Shown here: piece after piece, positions 7,749-15,529 of the stretch
How positions within the stretch are numbered: position 1 is the first letter of the stretch
Layout of the letters: each line of letters begins with the position of its first letter
Assembly (NCBI GenBank): GCA_903851415.1
Contig: CAINOE010000183.1
Span: 1-42,462 of the forward strand
Direction of reading: 5' to 3'
DNA length: 42,462 bases
DNA from: an uncultured Rhodopila sp.
Lineage (GTDB): Bacteria > Pseudomonadota > Alphaproteobacteria > Acetobacterales > Acetobacteraceae
Position numbers and translations under genes: made by a program
Notes under the pieces: generated by a model
Databases searched by the model: none
Seen by the model: the letters and a program-made list of their open reading frames with translations, nothing else
What the model was told of the DNA's origin: nothing

Positions 7749-9311
7749 ATGACCAGAGACAAGCCCATCGGCGCTCTGCGCGTGGTTCTGGGCGACCAGG
7801 TGTCGCCGGAAATCGCGGCGCTGGAGGGCCTCGATCCGCGCCACGACGTGGTGCTGATGGCGGAGGTGACGGAGGAATGCACCTACGTCCCGTACCACCT
7901 GAAGAAGATCGTCCTGGTGCTGTCGGCGATGCGGCATTTCGCCCGGGCGCTGGCGGCGCGCGGGGTGCGGGTGCGCTATGTGACCTTGGACGATCCGGCC
8001 AACACCGGCAGCCTGCGCGGCGAGGTGCAGCGCGCCATGGCGGCGTTGCGGCCGCGCCGGGTGGTGACGACCGAGCCGGGCGAATACCGCGTGCTGCAGG
8101 ACATGCGCGGCTGGGCGGAGGGGGTGGAGATCCGGACCGACACGCGGTTTGTCAGCTCGATCGCGGATTTCCGCCGCTGGGCGGCCCGCCGCCAGGGTTT
8201 GCGGATGGAATTCTTCTACCGCGACATGCGGCGGCGCACCGGTCTGCTCATGACTCCGGATGGCGAGCCGGAGGGCGGCCGGTGGAATTTCGACCATGAA
8301 AACCGCAAGCGGCTGCCGCAATCGGTGGCGGTCCCGGAGGCGATGGGCTTCGCGCCGGACGACGCGACCCGGGAGGTGGTCGAACTGGTGCGGCGGCGCT
8401 TCACCAACGGATTCGGCGAGCTCGACGGGTTCCGGTTTCCGGTCACCGCAAAGGACGCCCGGGCGGGGCTGGAGGATTTCATCGCGCGCCGGCTGCCGGG
8501 GTTCGGCGACTGGCAGGATGCGATGCACAGCGGCCAGCCGGTGCTGTTCCATGCGGTGATCTCGCCGGCGCTGAATCTCGGGCTGCTCGATCCGCTGGCG
8601 GTGTGCCGAGCGGTGGAGGCGGCGTGGCGGTCCGGGCACGTGGCGCTGAACGCCGCGGAGGGCTTCATCCGGCAGATCATCGGCTGGCGCGAGTACGTGC
8701 GCGGGATCTATTGGCTGCGGATGCCCGAGTATGGCGCGCTGAACGCCCTGGACGCGACCCTGGCGCTGCCGGAGTTCTACTGGAGCGGCCGGACGGAGAT
8801 GGCCTGCATCCGTCAGGTGGTTCAGCAGACAAGGGGGGATGCCTATGCGCACCATATCCAGCGGCTGATGGTGACCGGCAATTTCGCTCTGCTGGCGGGG
8901 CTGCATCCGGATGCGGTGGATGAGTGGTATTTGTCCGTCTACGCCGATGCCTATCAGTGGGTGGAGATGCCGAACACGCGCGGGATGGCGCTGTTCGCCG
9001 ATGGCGGGGTGCTCGGGTCGAAGCCGTATGCGGCGTCGGGGGCGTATATCAACCGCATGAGCGATTACTGCCGCGGCTGCGCCTATGACGTGAAGGACGC
9101 TGTCGGGGCGAAGGCGTGCCCGTTCAATTTCCTGTACTGGGATTTTATCGCGCGGCATGCGGAGCGGTTCGCCTCGAACGTGCGGATGTCGATGCCGCTG
9201 CGCAACTGGGCGCGCATGCCGGAGGAGCGCCGCGCCGCGATCAGGGCGCGTGCGGCGGCTTTTCTGGCGGAACTGGAGGCTGGCGGCGGCGCGACATGCT
9301 CCATAGCGTGA
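7749..9311 (+). CDS. Iron-sulfur photolyase/cryptochrome (PhrB class, FeS-BCP)
   Basis: This 520-residue flavoprotein belongs to the deoxyribodipyrimidine photolyase-related (prokaryotic 6-4 photolyase) group. The N-terminal alpha/beta domain begins L-R-V-V-L-G-D-Q-V. The C-terminal helical FAD domain contains G-F-I-R-Q-I-I-G-W-R-E-Y-V-R-G and A-Y-Q-W-V-E-M-P-N-T. Four cysteines, C353, C441, C444 and C457, have exactly the spacing of the four [4Fe-4S] ligands of Agrobacterium PhrB (350, 438, 441, 454 as I recall them). The expected role is light-driven repair of UV (6-4) photoproducts. ATG 7749 is the first start after the divergent sixA gene. Its last 71 bp overlap the oppositely oriented gene at 9241-9804. 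Confidence 0.9.
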   Translation: MTRDKPIGALRVVLGDQVSPEIAALEGLDPRHDVVLMAEVTEECTYVPYHLKKIVLVLSAMRHFARALAARGVRVRYVTLDDPANTGSLRGEVQRAMAALRPRRVVTTEPGEYRVLQDMRGWAEGVEIRTDTRFVSSIADFRRWAARRQGLRMEFFYRDMRRRTGLLMTPDGEPEGGRWNFDHENRKRLPQSVAVPEAMGFAPDDATREVVELVRRRFTNGFGELDGFRFPVTAKDARAGLEDFIARRLPGFGDWQDAMHSGQPVLFHAVISPALNLGLLDPLAVCRAVEAAWRSGHVALNAAEGFIRQIIGWREYVRGIYWLRMPEYGALNALDATLALPEFYWSGRTEMACIRQVVQQTRGDAYAHHIQRLMVTGNFALLAGLHPDAVDEWYLSVYADAYQWVEMPNTRGMALFADGGVLGSKPYAASGAYINRMSDYCRGCAYDVKDAVGAKACPFNFLYWDFIARHAERFASNVRMSMPLRNWARMPEERRAAIRARAAAFLAELEAGGGATCSIA

Positions 9312-9804
9312 TGTCCCAGGCGTTGCGGATGCCGGCCGCCAGCAGCAGCCCCGTCGAGACGGCCAGCGCGGTGCATGCCCGGGGGATTTGCATGGCCAGC
9401 GCCCCGCCCGAGACCGCCAGGCAGAGATAGCCGCCGATGGGCAGGGCGATGTACCAGGTGCGGTCCTCCAGATCGAGCTTGTGGAGCAACCCGTCGTGCA
9501 GCGTGTCGCGGCAGACCATGAACGAGTAGCCCAGGCCGCACAGGCCGCAGGCCATGATCATCCCGCCGGGCGCGGCCCAGCCCGGCAGCGGCGCCAGGAT
9601 GATCAGGCAGGTTGCCAGGATCAGGCTGAAATCCACCACGCTCGCCGTCAGGAACACCCGCTGCGCCGCCCGCCGATCGGCTGAGAACACGCCGGTGCCG
9701 ACGGAGGCGGCGACGAAGAGAAGGCCGATGAGGGTGGCCGAGGCGGAGCCGAACAGGGTGTAGAAATCGTGCCAGGGGCGAAGGGCGTCGGCGAGTTGCG
9801 GCAT
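9241..9804 (-). CDS. Small integral membrane protein, unknown function
   Basis: This 187-residue protein has about five hydrophobic segments: roughly 21-38 (A-T-L-I-G-L-L-F-V-A), 50-70, 77-95, 120-140 and 143-160. It ends in a basic Pro-rich tail, R-R-R-Q-P-P-V-P-P-E-K. I recognise no family with a known function. It resembles other uncharacterised alphaproteobacterial membrane proteins that begin with a W-x-x-F-Y-x-L-x-G-x-x-x-x-T-L-I-G-L-L-F motif. ATG 9804 has an excellent ribosome-binding site (GGGGGAGGACGA). The 3' end overlaps the photolyase gene by 71 bp tail to tail, so the two transcripts are partly antisense. Confidence 0.75.
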   Translation of the reverse strand: MPQLADALRPWHDFYTLFGSASATLIGLLFVAASVGTGVFSADRRAAQRVFLTASVVDFSLILATCLIILAPLPGWAAPGGMIMACGLCGLGYSFMVCRDTLHDGLLHKLDLEDRTWYIALPIGGYLCLAVSGGALAMQIPRACTALAVSTGLLLAAGIRNAWDITLWSMSRRRQPPVPPEKPPHAP

Positions 9805-9875
9805 TCGTCCTCCCCCGATTATCCCGGCATGACGGGGCTGCGGCGGCCGAAAGTCAACGGCATCGCCGGTTGCTG

Positions 9876-12485
9876 TTATTCCGCCGCCCGGGCTTTGGCG
9901 GCGAGCATCGTTTCAATCTGATCCACCAGCCGGACGACGCCGATCGGCTTGCGCAGCAGCGCAAAGCCCGAGGGTAGCCCGCCGCTGACCGCGAGCTGGG
10001 CGGCCTCTCCGGCGTAGCCGGTCAGCAGCACCGCGGGCAGGCCGGGGCGCCGGGCATGGGCCTCGCCAATCAGCGCCAGTCCGCCCATTCCCGGCATGGA
10101 GAGGTCGGTGACCAGCGCATCCACGGGTTCTCCGGCCTCCAGCAGCGCCAGCGCCTCAATCCCGTTCCCGGCGGCCAGGACAGCGAAGCCGGCTTCCTCA
10201 AGCGAGGCAACCAGCGTCTCGCGCACCACGTGCTCATCGTCGACCACGAGCAGCCGGCGCGTCAGGCCGGCGGCAGGCCGCGGCCGGGGCTGCGCCTGCA
10301 ACGCCTCGCTTCGCACGTCGGCCACCGGCAGCCACAGAGTGACGGTGGTGCCCTGGCCGGGCGTGCTTTCGATCGTCAGGGCGCCGCCGCTCTGCTCGGC
10401 GAAGCCCTTGGCCATCGGCAGCCCGAGACCGGTGCCCTTGTCCTGCGCCTTGGTGGTAAAGAACGGCTCCAGCGCACGATCCACTGTGGGCTGATCCATG
10501 CCGATCCCGGTGTCGGTGACGGCCAGCCGGATATACCGGCCCGGTTTCGGGCCCGCAGACTGAACCCGCCCCGCGGCGATCTCCTCCGCTGCAACTGCCA
10601 GCGTGAGCGTGCCGCCGCCTTCCATGGCGTCGCGCGCATTCGTCGCCAGGTTCACCAGCACCGTTTCAAGCTGACGCCGATCGGCCAGCACGGCGGGCAG
10701 GCCGGGGGCGGCTTCGATTCGCACGGCGATCGGGCTGCCGAGCGTCTGCGCCAGGACGTCGCGCAAGCCGTCGAGCAGCCCGGCCGGGTCGATCCGCTCC
10801 GGCCGGAGGTCACCGCGCCGGGCGAACGACAGCAGCCGGCGGGTGACGGCGGCGCCCCGCTCCGCCGCCTCGGCCACCGCCCGGGCGAACCGCATCACGC
10901 TGGCCGGATGATCGGCGCGCCGTTCGATCAGCCCGGCGCCACTCTGCACGGCCTGGAGGATATTGTTGAAGTCGTGCGCAATGCCGCCCGCCAGTTGTCC
11001 GAGCGCCTGCATGCGCTGGGCATGGGCGGCACGCGCCTGCGCGTCCTCCCGCGCGGCGACTTCCATCCGCACCCGCGCTTCCAGCTCCTCGGTCAGGATG
11101 CGCAGCTCCGCCTCGACATCCTTGAGCGGAGTGATGTCGCTCGACACGGCGACCACACCGAGGACCGAGCCGTCCTCGGTCCGCAAGGGCGCCTTGGCGG
11201 ATCGAAAGACGCGCCGGCGCTGATCCGCCGCGGTCCAGGTTTCCTCCAGCACCTCGCCCTGGCCGCTCTCGATGATGCGCCGATCGTTCGCCATCACCGC
11301 GGCAGCCTGGGCCGGATTGTCGTGCCACTCGGCGTCGGTGCGGCCGATGACCTCCTCCGCGGGCTTGCCGATGACAGCGAGGACAGCGGGGTTGGCGAAC
11401 AGGAACCGGCCTTCCCGGTCCTTCGCATAGATCGCGTCGGGCGAGCTGTTTCCGATCGAGCGCAGCAGGGCGGTGGTCTGTTGGAGTTTCCCGGTTCGCT
11501 CCCGGACGGCCCGCTCGAGGCTATGCCGCTCCCGGAGCACCGACCATGCCAACGCGCCAAGCAGCCCGGACATCGCCAACGCCACGGCGCCGTTGATCAG
11601 CGCGGACGTGCGCCATGGCGCCATCACGGCGTCCTCATTGACACTGCTCGCGACGACGACACTCCAGTTCGGCAGGGTGCGCCAGGCGGCGAGGCGCGGC
11701 CTGCCGTCGACCACTGACGGGCCGACGTCGGTGCCTTGCGGCGTCGTCAGGAGCGCCGCGACCCGCCGCTCGATCGCCGCATCGGGGGCGGGTACCAGCG
11801 GTGGCCAGGACCGGGCGATGGTTGCGCCGTCCCGCCGGAGCACGCTGACCCGCTGTTCCCGGGCGAGGTCGAGTGTCCTGTCCCAGTAATCGACCACGTC
11901 GTTCAGATTCACGGATGCCAACAGGACACCGTTGAACGTCCCATTGTGCATGCGCGGCTTCGAGACGTTGAAGATGGGAAGGCCGGATATTGTGCCGAGT
12001 ATCGCGCGGTCCACATAATACTGGCCGGGGCCGGCGGTCCGCGCTCCGCTGAAATAGTCCCGGAAACTGTGATCATGGTCGTCTATCTGTAACGGACCGC
12101 TCGCCATGCTTCCGATGCATTCGTGCCCGTCGGCGTTCAGGATCAGGAGCGATACCGTGCCCGGGGATTTGCGGGTGGCGAGGCTGATGAACGCCCGAAG
12201 CCGATCGTCCGAACGCAGTGCCTGGCAGTCGCGTTCGCCCGCAACCTGATCGATCAGGTCAAGCAGCAACGCCTGCGTATCCAACAGCTTGAGGGTATGT
12301 TCGCCAACGGCCTCGACGACGTGGCGCTGTTCGGCAATCGCCGTCTCCAGGGCGGCGGCGCGGTCTTCGAAGGCCAGGCCACCCCAGAACGCAACAGGAA
12401 CAATCGCGGTCACGAGGATGACCGCGATCAGCCGGAATCTCGGGCGAACGGCTGTGCCTCGTCCGGAAGCGTCTGAACCACGCAT
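9876..12485 (-). CDS. Hybrid sensor histidine kinase (Cache-PAS-HisKA-HATPase-REC)
   Basis: This 869-residue protein has a first membrane segment at about 18-36, a periplasmic Cache-like sensor region (about 40-290, with Y-F-x-G-A-R-T-A-G and Y-Y-V-D-R-A), a second membrane segment (about 293-315), and a PAS domain (about 345-460, D-A-I-Y-A-K-D-R-E-G-R-F-L-F-A-N). The kinase core follows: G-G-I-A-H-D-F-N-N-I-L with phospho-acceptor His504, N-box N-L-A-T-N-A-R-D-A-M, G1 D-T-G-I-G-M and G2 G-T-G-L-G-L. A C-terminal receiver domain has acceptor Asp794 (V-T-D-L-S-M-P-G-M-G-G). This architecture senses an extracytoplasmic ligand and phosphorylates its own receiver. No partner regulator or DNA-binding output is encoded nearby, so it is an orphan. 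ATG 12485 is the start; its ribosome-binding site is weak. Confidence 0.9.
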   Translation of the reverse strand: MRGSDASGRGTAVRPRFRLIAVILVTAIVPVAFWGGLAFEDRAAALETAIAEQRHVVEAVGEHTLKLLDTQALLLDLIDQVAGERDCQALRSDDRLRAFISLATRKSPGTVSLLILNADGHECIGSMASGPLQIDDHDHSFRDYFSGARTAGPGQYYVDRAILGTISGLPIFNVSKPRMHNGTFNGVLLASVNLNDVVDYWDRTLDLAREQRVSVLRRDGATIARSWPPLVPAPDAAIERRVAALLTTPQGTDVGPSVVDGRPRLAAWRTLPNWSVVVASSVNEDAVMAPWRTSALINGAVALAMSGLLGALAWSVLRERHSLERAVRERTGKLQQTTALLRSIGNSSPDAIYAKDREGRFLFANPAVLAVIGKPAEEVIGRTDAEWHDNPAQAAAVMANDRRIIESGQGEVLEETWTAADQRRRVFRSAKAPLRTEDGSVLGVVAVSSDITPLKDVEAELRILTEELEARVRMEVAAREDAQARAAHAQRMQALGQLAGGIAHDFNNILQAVQSGAGLIERRADHPASVMRFARAVAEAAERGAAVTRRLLSFARRGDLRPERIDPAGLLDGLRDVLAQTLGSPIAVRIEAAPGLPAVLADRRQLETVLVNLATNARDAMEGGGTLTLAVAAEEIAAGRVQSAGPKPGRYIRLAVTDTGIGMDQPTVDRALEPFFTTKAQDKGTGLGLPMAKGFAEQSGGALTIESTPGQGTTVTLWLPVADVRSEALQAQPRPRPAAGLTRRLLVVDDEHVVRETLVASLEEAGFAVLAAGNGIEALALLEAGEPVDALVTDLSMPGMGGLALIGEAHARRPGLPAVLLTGYAGEAAQLAVSGGLPSGFALLRKPIGVVRLVDQIETMLAAKARAAE

Positions 12486-12694
12486 TCAATCAACACGAAT
12501 CTGACGATACGGGTTTGTCGCACGAAGATCATCGCCAACAATGACGTAGATCAATGCGGTCTGCGCTCCCGGCCGATCGGCCGGAACAGCCCGGACGGTG
12601 TTTCCGCTCGATGCGTGGTCCGCGGCGGCGTGCGGGTGGTTGTCGGTGCAGGAAAGCTGTTACACGGATGGGCACTGCCGCCTCCATCGTCATG

Positions 12695-12800
12695 GCGGGC
12701 GCAGGCCCGCCATCCACGCCTTTGTTTGTGCGAGCAAAAGGCGTGGATGCCGACCATCGTCGGCATGACGGGGATGCTGCGTCGGAGAGTCGATGTCAGC
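12695..12800. repeat. Dispersed repeat module A, copy 2
   Basis: There are three hairpins in a row: ATGGCGGGC with GCCCGCCAT, CATCCACGCC (12711-12720) with GGCGTGGATG (12740-12749), and GCCGAC with GTCGGC. It is the best-preserved copy and is nearly identical to 481-584 over most of its length. Confidence 0.85.
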
Positions 12801-12828
12801 GCCGGTCCAGGCCAGGGCGGGTTCTTGC

Positions 12829-12855
12829 TAAGGCGACGCCCAAGAATAAGCGAGT
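12829..12855 (+). repeat. Dispersed repeat module C, copy 2
   Basis: It carries AAGGCGACGCCCAAGAATAA followed by GCGAG. The core GGCGACGCCCAAGAA is shared with the inverted copy 3 at 12972-13002, so copies 2 and 3 flank module B as inverted repeats. Confidence 0.75.
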
Positions 12856-12873
12856 CGGACGGCCGAGTTTTAT

Positions 12874-12953
12874 CCGTCATGGCCCGGCTTGTCCGGGCCA
12901 CCTATAGCGGCAGGTGCGGCGATAGGTGGCCCGGACAAGCCGGGCCATGACGG
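12874..12953. repeat. Dispersed repeat module B, copy 2: 32-bp perfect inverted repeat
   Basis: The arms at 12874-12905 and 12922-12953 are perfectly complementary over 32 bp, with a 16-nt loop (12906-12921). The core is GGCCCGGCTTGTCCGGGCC. It would form a very stable hairpin in RNA or cruciform in DNA. No T-run follows, so it is not a classical terminator, although it lies 3' of the pirin gene. Confidence 0.92.
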
Positions 12954-12971
12954 CGAGAGAACGGCGCCCGG

Positions 12972-13002
12972 CTGAAGCGGTAATTCTTGGGCGTCGCCTA
13001 GG
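12972..13002 (-). repeat. Dispersed repeat module C, copy 3, overlapping the pirin stop codon
   Basis: Read on the minus strand, it carries CCTAGGCGACGCCCAAGAAT followed by TACCGCTTC. The TAG within CCTAGGC is the stop codon of the pirin gene (12998-13000), so the repeat supplies the end of that reading frame. Confidence 0.75.
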
Positions 13003-13699
13003 CCGCGACCTCGACGACCACCAGTTCGGTCGCCTTGGTGGCGGTCACCGTCACGGTGCGCTCGTCGGAAATCGCCACGCCGTCGCGCGCCTGCGCTTCC
13101 AGGCCGTTGACCGTCACCGCGCCGTTCACCGGAACGAGGTAGGCGGCGCGGCCGGGGTCGAGGGTGAATTCCGTCGTTTGCCCCTCGGCCAGGGTGCCGG
13201 CCAGAACGGCGGCGTCGGCGTTCAGCTTCAGCGCGCCGGAGTCCGCATCCGCCGGGCGGCCGCTGGCGAGCACGGACAGGCCGTGGCCGTCGCGCGGGAA
13301 GGCCCGGGTGCCCCAGCCGGGTTCGACGTTCCGGCGGTCCGGCAGGATCCAGATCTGGAACAGGCGGGTGGGGGTTTTCTCCAGGTTGTATTCGGCGTGG
13401 GTGATGCCGGTGCCGGCGTGCATGACCTGGACGTCGCCGGCTTCCGTGCGGCCCTCGTTGCCGAGGTTGTCGCGGTGGGTGATGGCGCCCTCGCGGATAT
13501 AGGTGACGATCTCCATGTCGCGGTGCGGGTGGGGGTCGAAGCCGGTGCCGGGGGCGACCTCGTCGTCGTTCCAGACGCGCAGCCGGCCGAGGCCCATGCG
13601 GTTCGGGTCATGGTAGCCGCCGAAGCTGAAATGGTGGTGCGCGTTGAGCCATTCGTTGCGGAAGGCGCCGAGCGAGTCGAAGGGGCGGAGTTCGATCAT
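12998..13699 (-). CDS. Pirin-family bicupin, YhhW/quercetinase-like
   Basis: This 233-residue protein has the length and landmarks of YhhW-type pirins. The metal-binding set is present at the expected positions: His57 and His59 in D-P-H-P-H-R-D-M-E, and His101 and Glu103 in G-T-G-I-T-H-A-E-Y. W-I-L-P in the middle and a second, degenerate cupin complete the fold. Known relatives are cytoplasmic metal-dependent dioxygenases (quercetin 2,3-dioxygenase activity in vitro); the physiological substrate is unclear. Start ATG 13699 gives the standard N-terminus M-I-E-L-R-P. The open frame extends upstream, but that part is not conserved. The stop codon lies inside a dispersed repeat. Confidence 0.88.
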   Translation of the reverse strand: MIELRPFDSLGAFRNEWLNAHHHFSFGGYHDPNRMGLGRLRVWNDDEVAPGTGFDPHPHRDMEIVTYIREGAITHRDNLGNEGRTEAGDVQVMHAGTGITHAEYNLEKTPTRLFQIWILPDRRNVEPGWGTRAFPRDGHGLSVLASGRPADADSGALKLNADAAVLAGTLAEGQTTEFTLDPGRAAYLVPVNGAVTVNGLEAQARDGVAISDERTVTVTATKATELVVVEVAA

Positions 13700-14105
13700 G
13701 GCGGGGGTCCTGTGTGGTTGCCGGCGGATTTGGGATTTGGTTTGGCATTTGGCAAGCCCGCCGATCCCGGCCGGTTCGCCGCGCAATCGGCGGGATGTGT
13801 CAGCCGTTGCGGGGGTCGCTCTACGATGGCCCCTGGTGATTCGACTGGTTGGTCGCGGCCAATGTCCGCCCATCGCTCAGGCGAAGGCGGGGCAATTGGT
13901 CACGCAATCTATTTTGTGCCGCCGTCGCCTCCGGTGTGGACAGAACTATTTCCATAGTTGTTTGTTAGCCAGTTCACAGCCTAAACTCGTCCATCCACGC
14001 CAACAATGCCTGTGCCCGCCGCAGGGTTCGCGCAGCCAGGTCATTACGGCTTCGCTCCGGACCTTGTCGGAAAGGCAACAAATAACCAAATCCCGAGGAT
14101 TTCGC
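13700..14105. other. 406-bp intergenic region between divergent genes
   Basis: This holds the 5' regions of the pirin gene (minus strand) and the duplicated exported protein (plus strand). A TTTGG-rich stretch lies at about 13728-13755, and a small hairpin AACTAT-TTCC-ATAGTT at 13944-13959. A single CATCCACGCC word at about 13991-14000 recalls module A but has no partner arm. No gene was seen. Confidence 0.55.
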
Positions 14106-15479
14106 ATGAAACAGCTTTCTCCCCGACAGGCCGCCCGGTGGATCAAACCAACCGGCCGGGCACTCCTGGCGGCAACCGCCGCGACGCTGCTGTCCGGCAC
14201 CGCGTTCGCGGCCCCGATCACCTACACCGGCTTCACCGTCACGGATGGTCAGCTTGGCGCCTGGAAGTTCCATAATGCGCGGGTGTTTCTGACCTTCGAA
14301 AGCGACACCGCGGACGTCCAGGCAACCTCCATTCTGGGGACCAACGTCTCGTTCAACCCCACCGGAACCGCGCGGATTACCATCCTGACCGGCGACAGGT
14401 CCGAGCACGCCAGGTTCGCCCCGGGCCAAATCTTCGTCTCTTACGACCACGACAATACCGGCACCGGCTTCGGCTCGTACGCGCCGGATCATTCGGTGCA
14501 ACCTGCATACCCGCTCGGCGTCAGCCTGTTCGGCACGGTGGAGGCGTCCGGAAGCCCCGCGGAGGCCGCCCTGCCGACGGACCTGGCCCACGACACCGGA
14601 ATGAATGGCCATGGCTGGGTGTGCGCGACGTTCCCCGCGCCGATTTACAGCAACACGCTTTGCCCTGCCCCGGGCGCGCCGCTTTCAACCGACAAGGGGG
14701 ACCTGTATCTCTACCAGCCCTATCAAAACGAGCCGACACCGGCCGGCAACGGCGGCTACGTTCCCGGCGCCGGCTTCTTCTTCGCCGACACCAAAACGCC
14801 AAACGAGGGTCCGCCGTTCAGCCTGCTCGGCCGCACCGAAGACGGCTCGCCCGAGGACATCACTTACAACCTGTTCCTGATCTCTGATGTTGCGCTTGGC
14901 GGCGAAACGTTCACCAACGCGAAAATCCATCTGTCCTTTCGCTCCCGTCCGTCCAAAGTCGCTCCACTCAGCGGCGGCGGCCCGAATGCCTACATCAACG
15001 AGGATGGTATCGCGCGCGCCATCATTACTTCAGGCGACCGAACGATCGGCGCCACTTTCGCGCCGCACCAGATTTACATCTACTTCGATCCCTCGAAGCA
15101 AAGCGTGGGGTTCGGCTCCTACACCGGCGGCCGCGCCTATCCGGCCAGCCTGACGCAGAACCCGTCCTTCGATGCGCAACTGGTCGGGGCGGTGTCCGAT
15201 ATCGTCACCACGCCGGCTGACGCCAGCAAATACACGCCGGAAACGGCGTCGCTGGTAACGAATTTGCAGAATGAGACCGTTTTGGCCTCGTTCGCGTTCT
15301 CCTGCACCGGGTTCGATCCGGCGACCACGGCTTGCTCGAATCCTGAGTCGCCCGCGCCGCTGAGCACGGACAAGGGTGCGTTCCGTGTCTACGAGCCCTA
15401 TCGGTTCGGGGGCACCGTCTGGCCCTTTTCCAATAATTGGGGGATGTTCTGGTCGACCATCGGTCCGCGCGGCGACTGA
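14106..15479 (+). CDS. Exported protein made of two copies of an unrecognised domain
   Basis: This 457-residue protein has a signal peptide of about 35 residues ending G-T-A-F-A-A. The mature part is an internal duplication. Copy 1 (about 37-240) and copy 2 (about 255-450) share matched blocks: I-T-Y-T/N, A-R-V-F-L-T-F versus A-K-I-H-L-S-F, A-R-I-T-I-L-T-G-D-R versus A-R-A-I-I-T-S-G-D-R, F-A-P-G-Q-I-F-V-S-Y-D versus F-A-P-H-Q-I-Y-I-Y-F-D, G-F-G-S-Y in both, and A-P-L-S-T-D-K-G with a Y-x-P-Y end in both. Each copy has a Cys pair near A-x-F-x-C, which suggests disulfides. I recognise no family. The beta-rich pattern suggests two beta-sandwiches, secreted or periplasmic. ATG 14106 follows a GAGGA site. 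Confidence 0.75.
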   Translation: MKQLSPRQAARWIKPTGRALLAATAATLLSGTAFAAPITYTGFTVTDGQLGAWKFHNARVFLTFESDTADVQATSILGTNVSFNPTGTARITILTGDRSEHARFAPGQIFVSYDHDNTGTGFGSYAPDHSVQPAYPLGVSLFGTVEASGSPAEAALPTDLAHDTGMNGHGWVCATFPAPIYSNTLCPAPGAPLSTDKGDLYLYQPYQNEPTPAGNGGYVPGAGFFFADTKTPNEGPPFSLLGRTEDGSPEDITYNLFLISDVALGGETFTNAKIHLSFRSRPSKVAPLSGGGPNAYINEDGIARAIITSGDRTIGATFAPHQIYIYFDPSKQSVGFGSYTGGRAYPASLTQNPSFDAQLVGAVSDIVTTPADASKYTPETASLVTNLQNETVLASFAFSCTGFDPATTACSNPESPAPLSTDKGAFRVYEPYRFGGTVWPFSNNWGMFWSTIGPRGD

Positions 15480-15529
15480 GCCCCCGCCAATCCGCGGCTG
15501 GGGTGCCCCCGCACATCCAACGGCGGCGC

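Larger units (their letters stand above)
12486..12997. other. 512-bp intergenic region filled by composite repeats
   Basis: This lies between the start of the histidine kinase gene and the end of the pirin gene. About 12490-12690 has no feature I can name; it should hold the kinase promoter, but no clear boxes were seen. From 12695 to the pirin stop codon it consists of repeat modules A, C, B and an inverted C. Confidence 0.7.

Noticed and set aside
12874..12953. The long hairpin as a Rho-independent terminator of the pirin gene
   Set aside because: No T-run follows in either direction, and the same structure occurs in unrelated contexts such as after pheA, so it is listed as a repeat.
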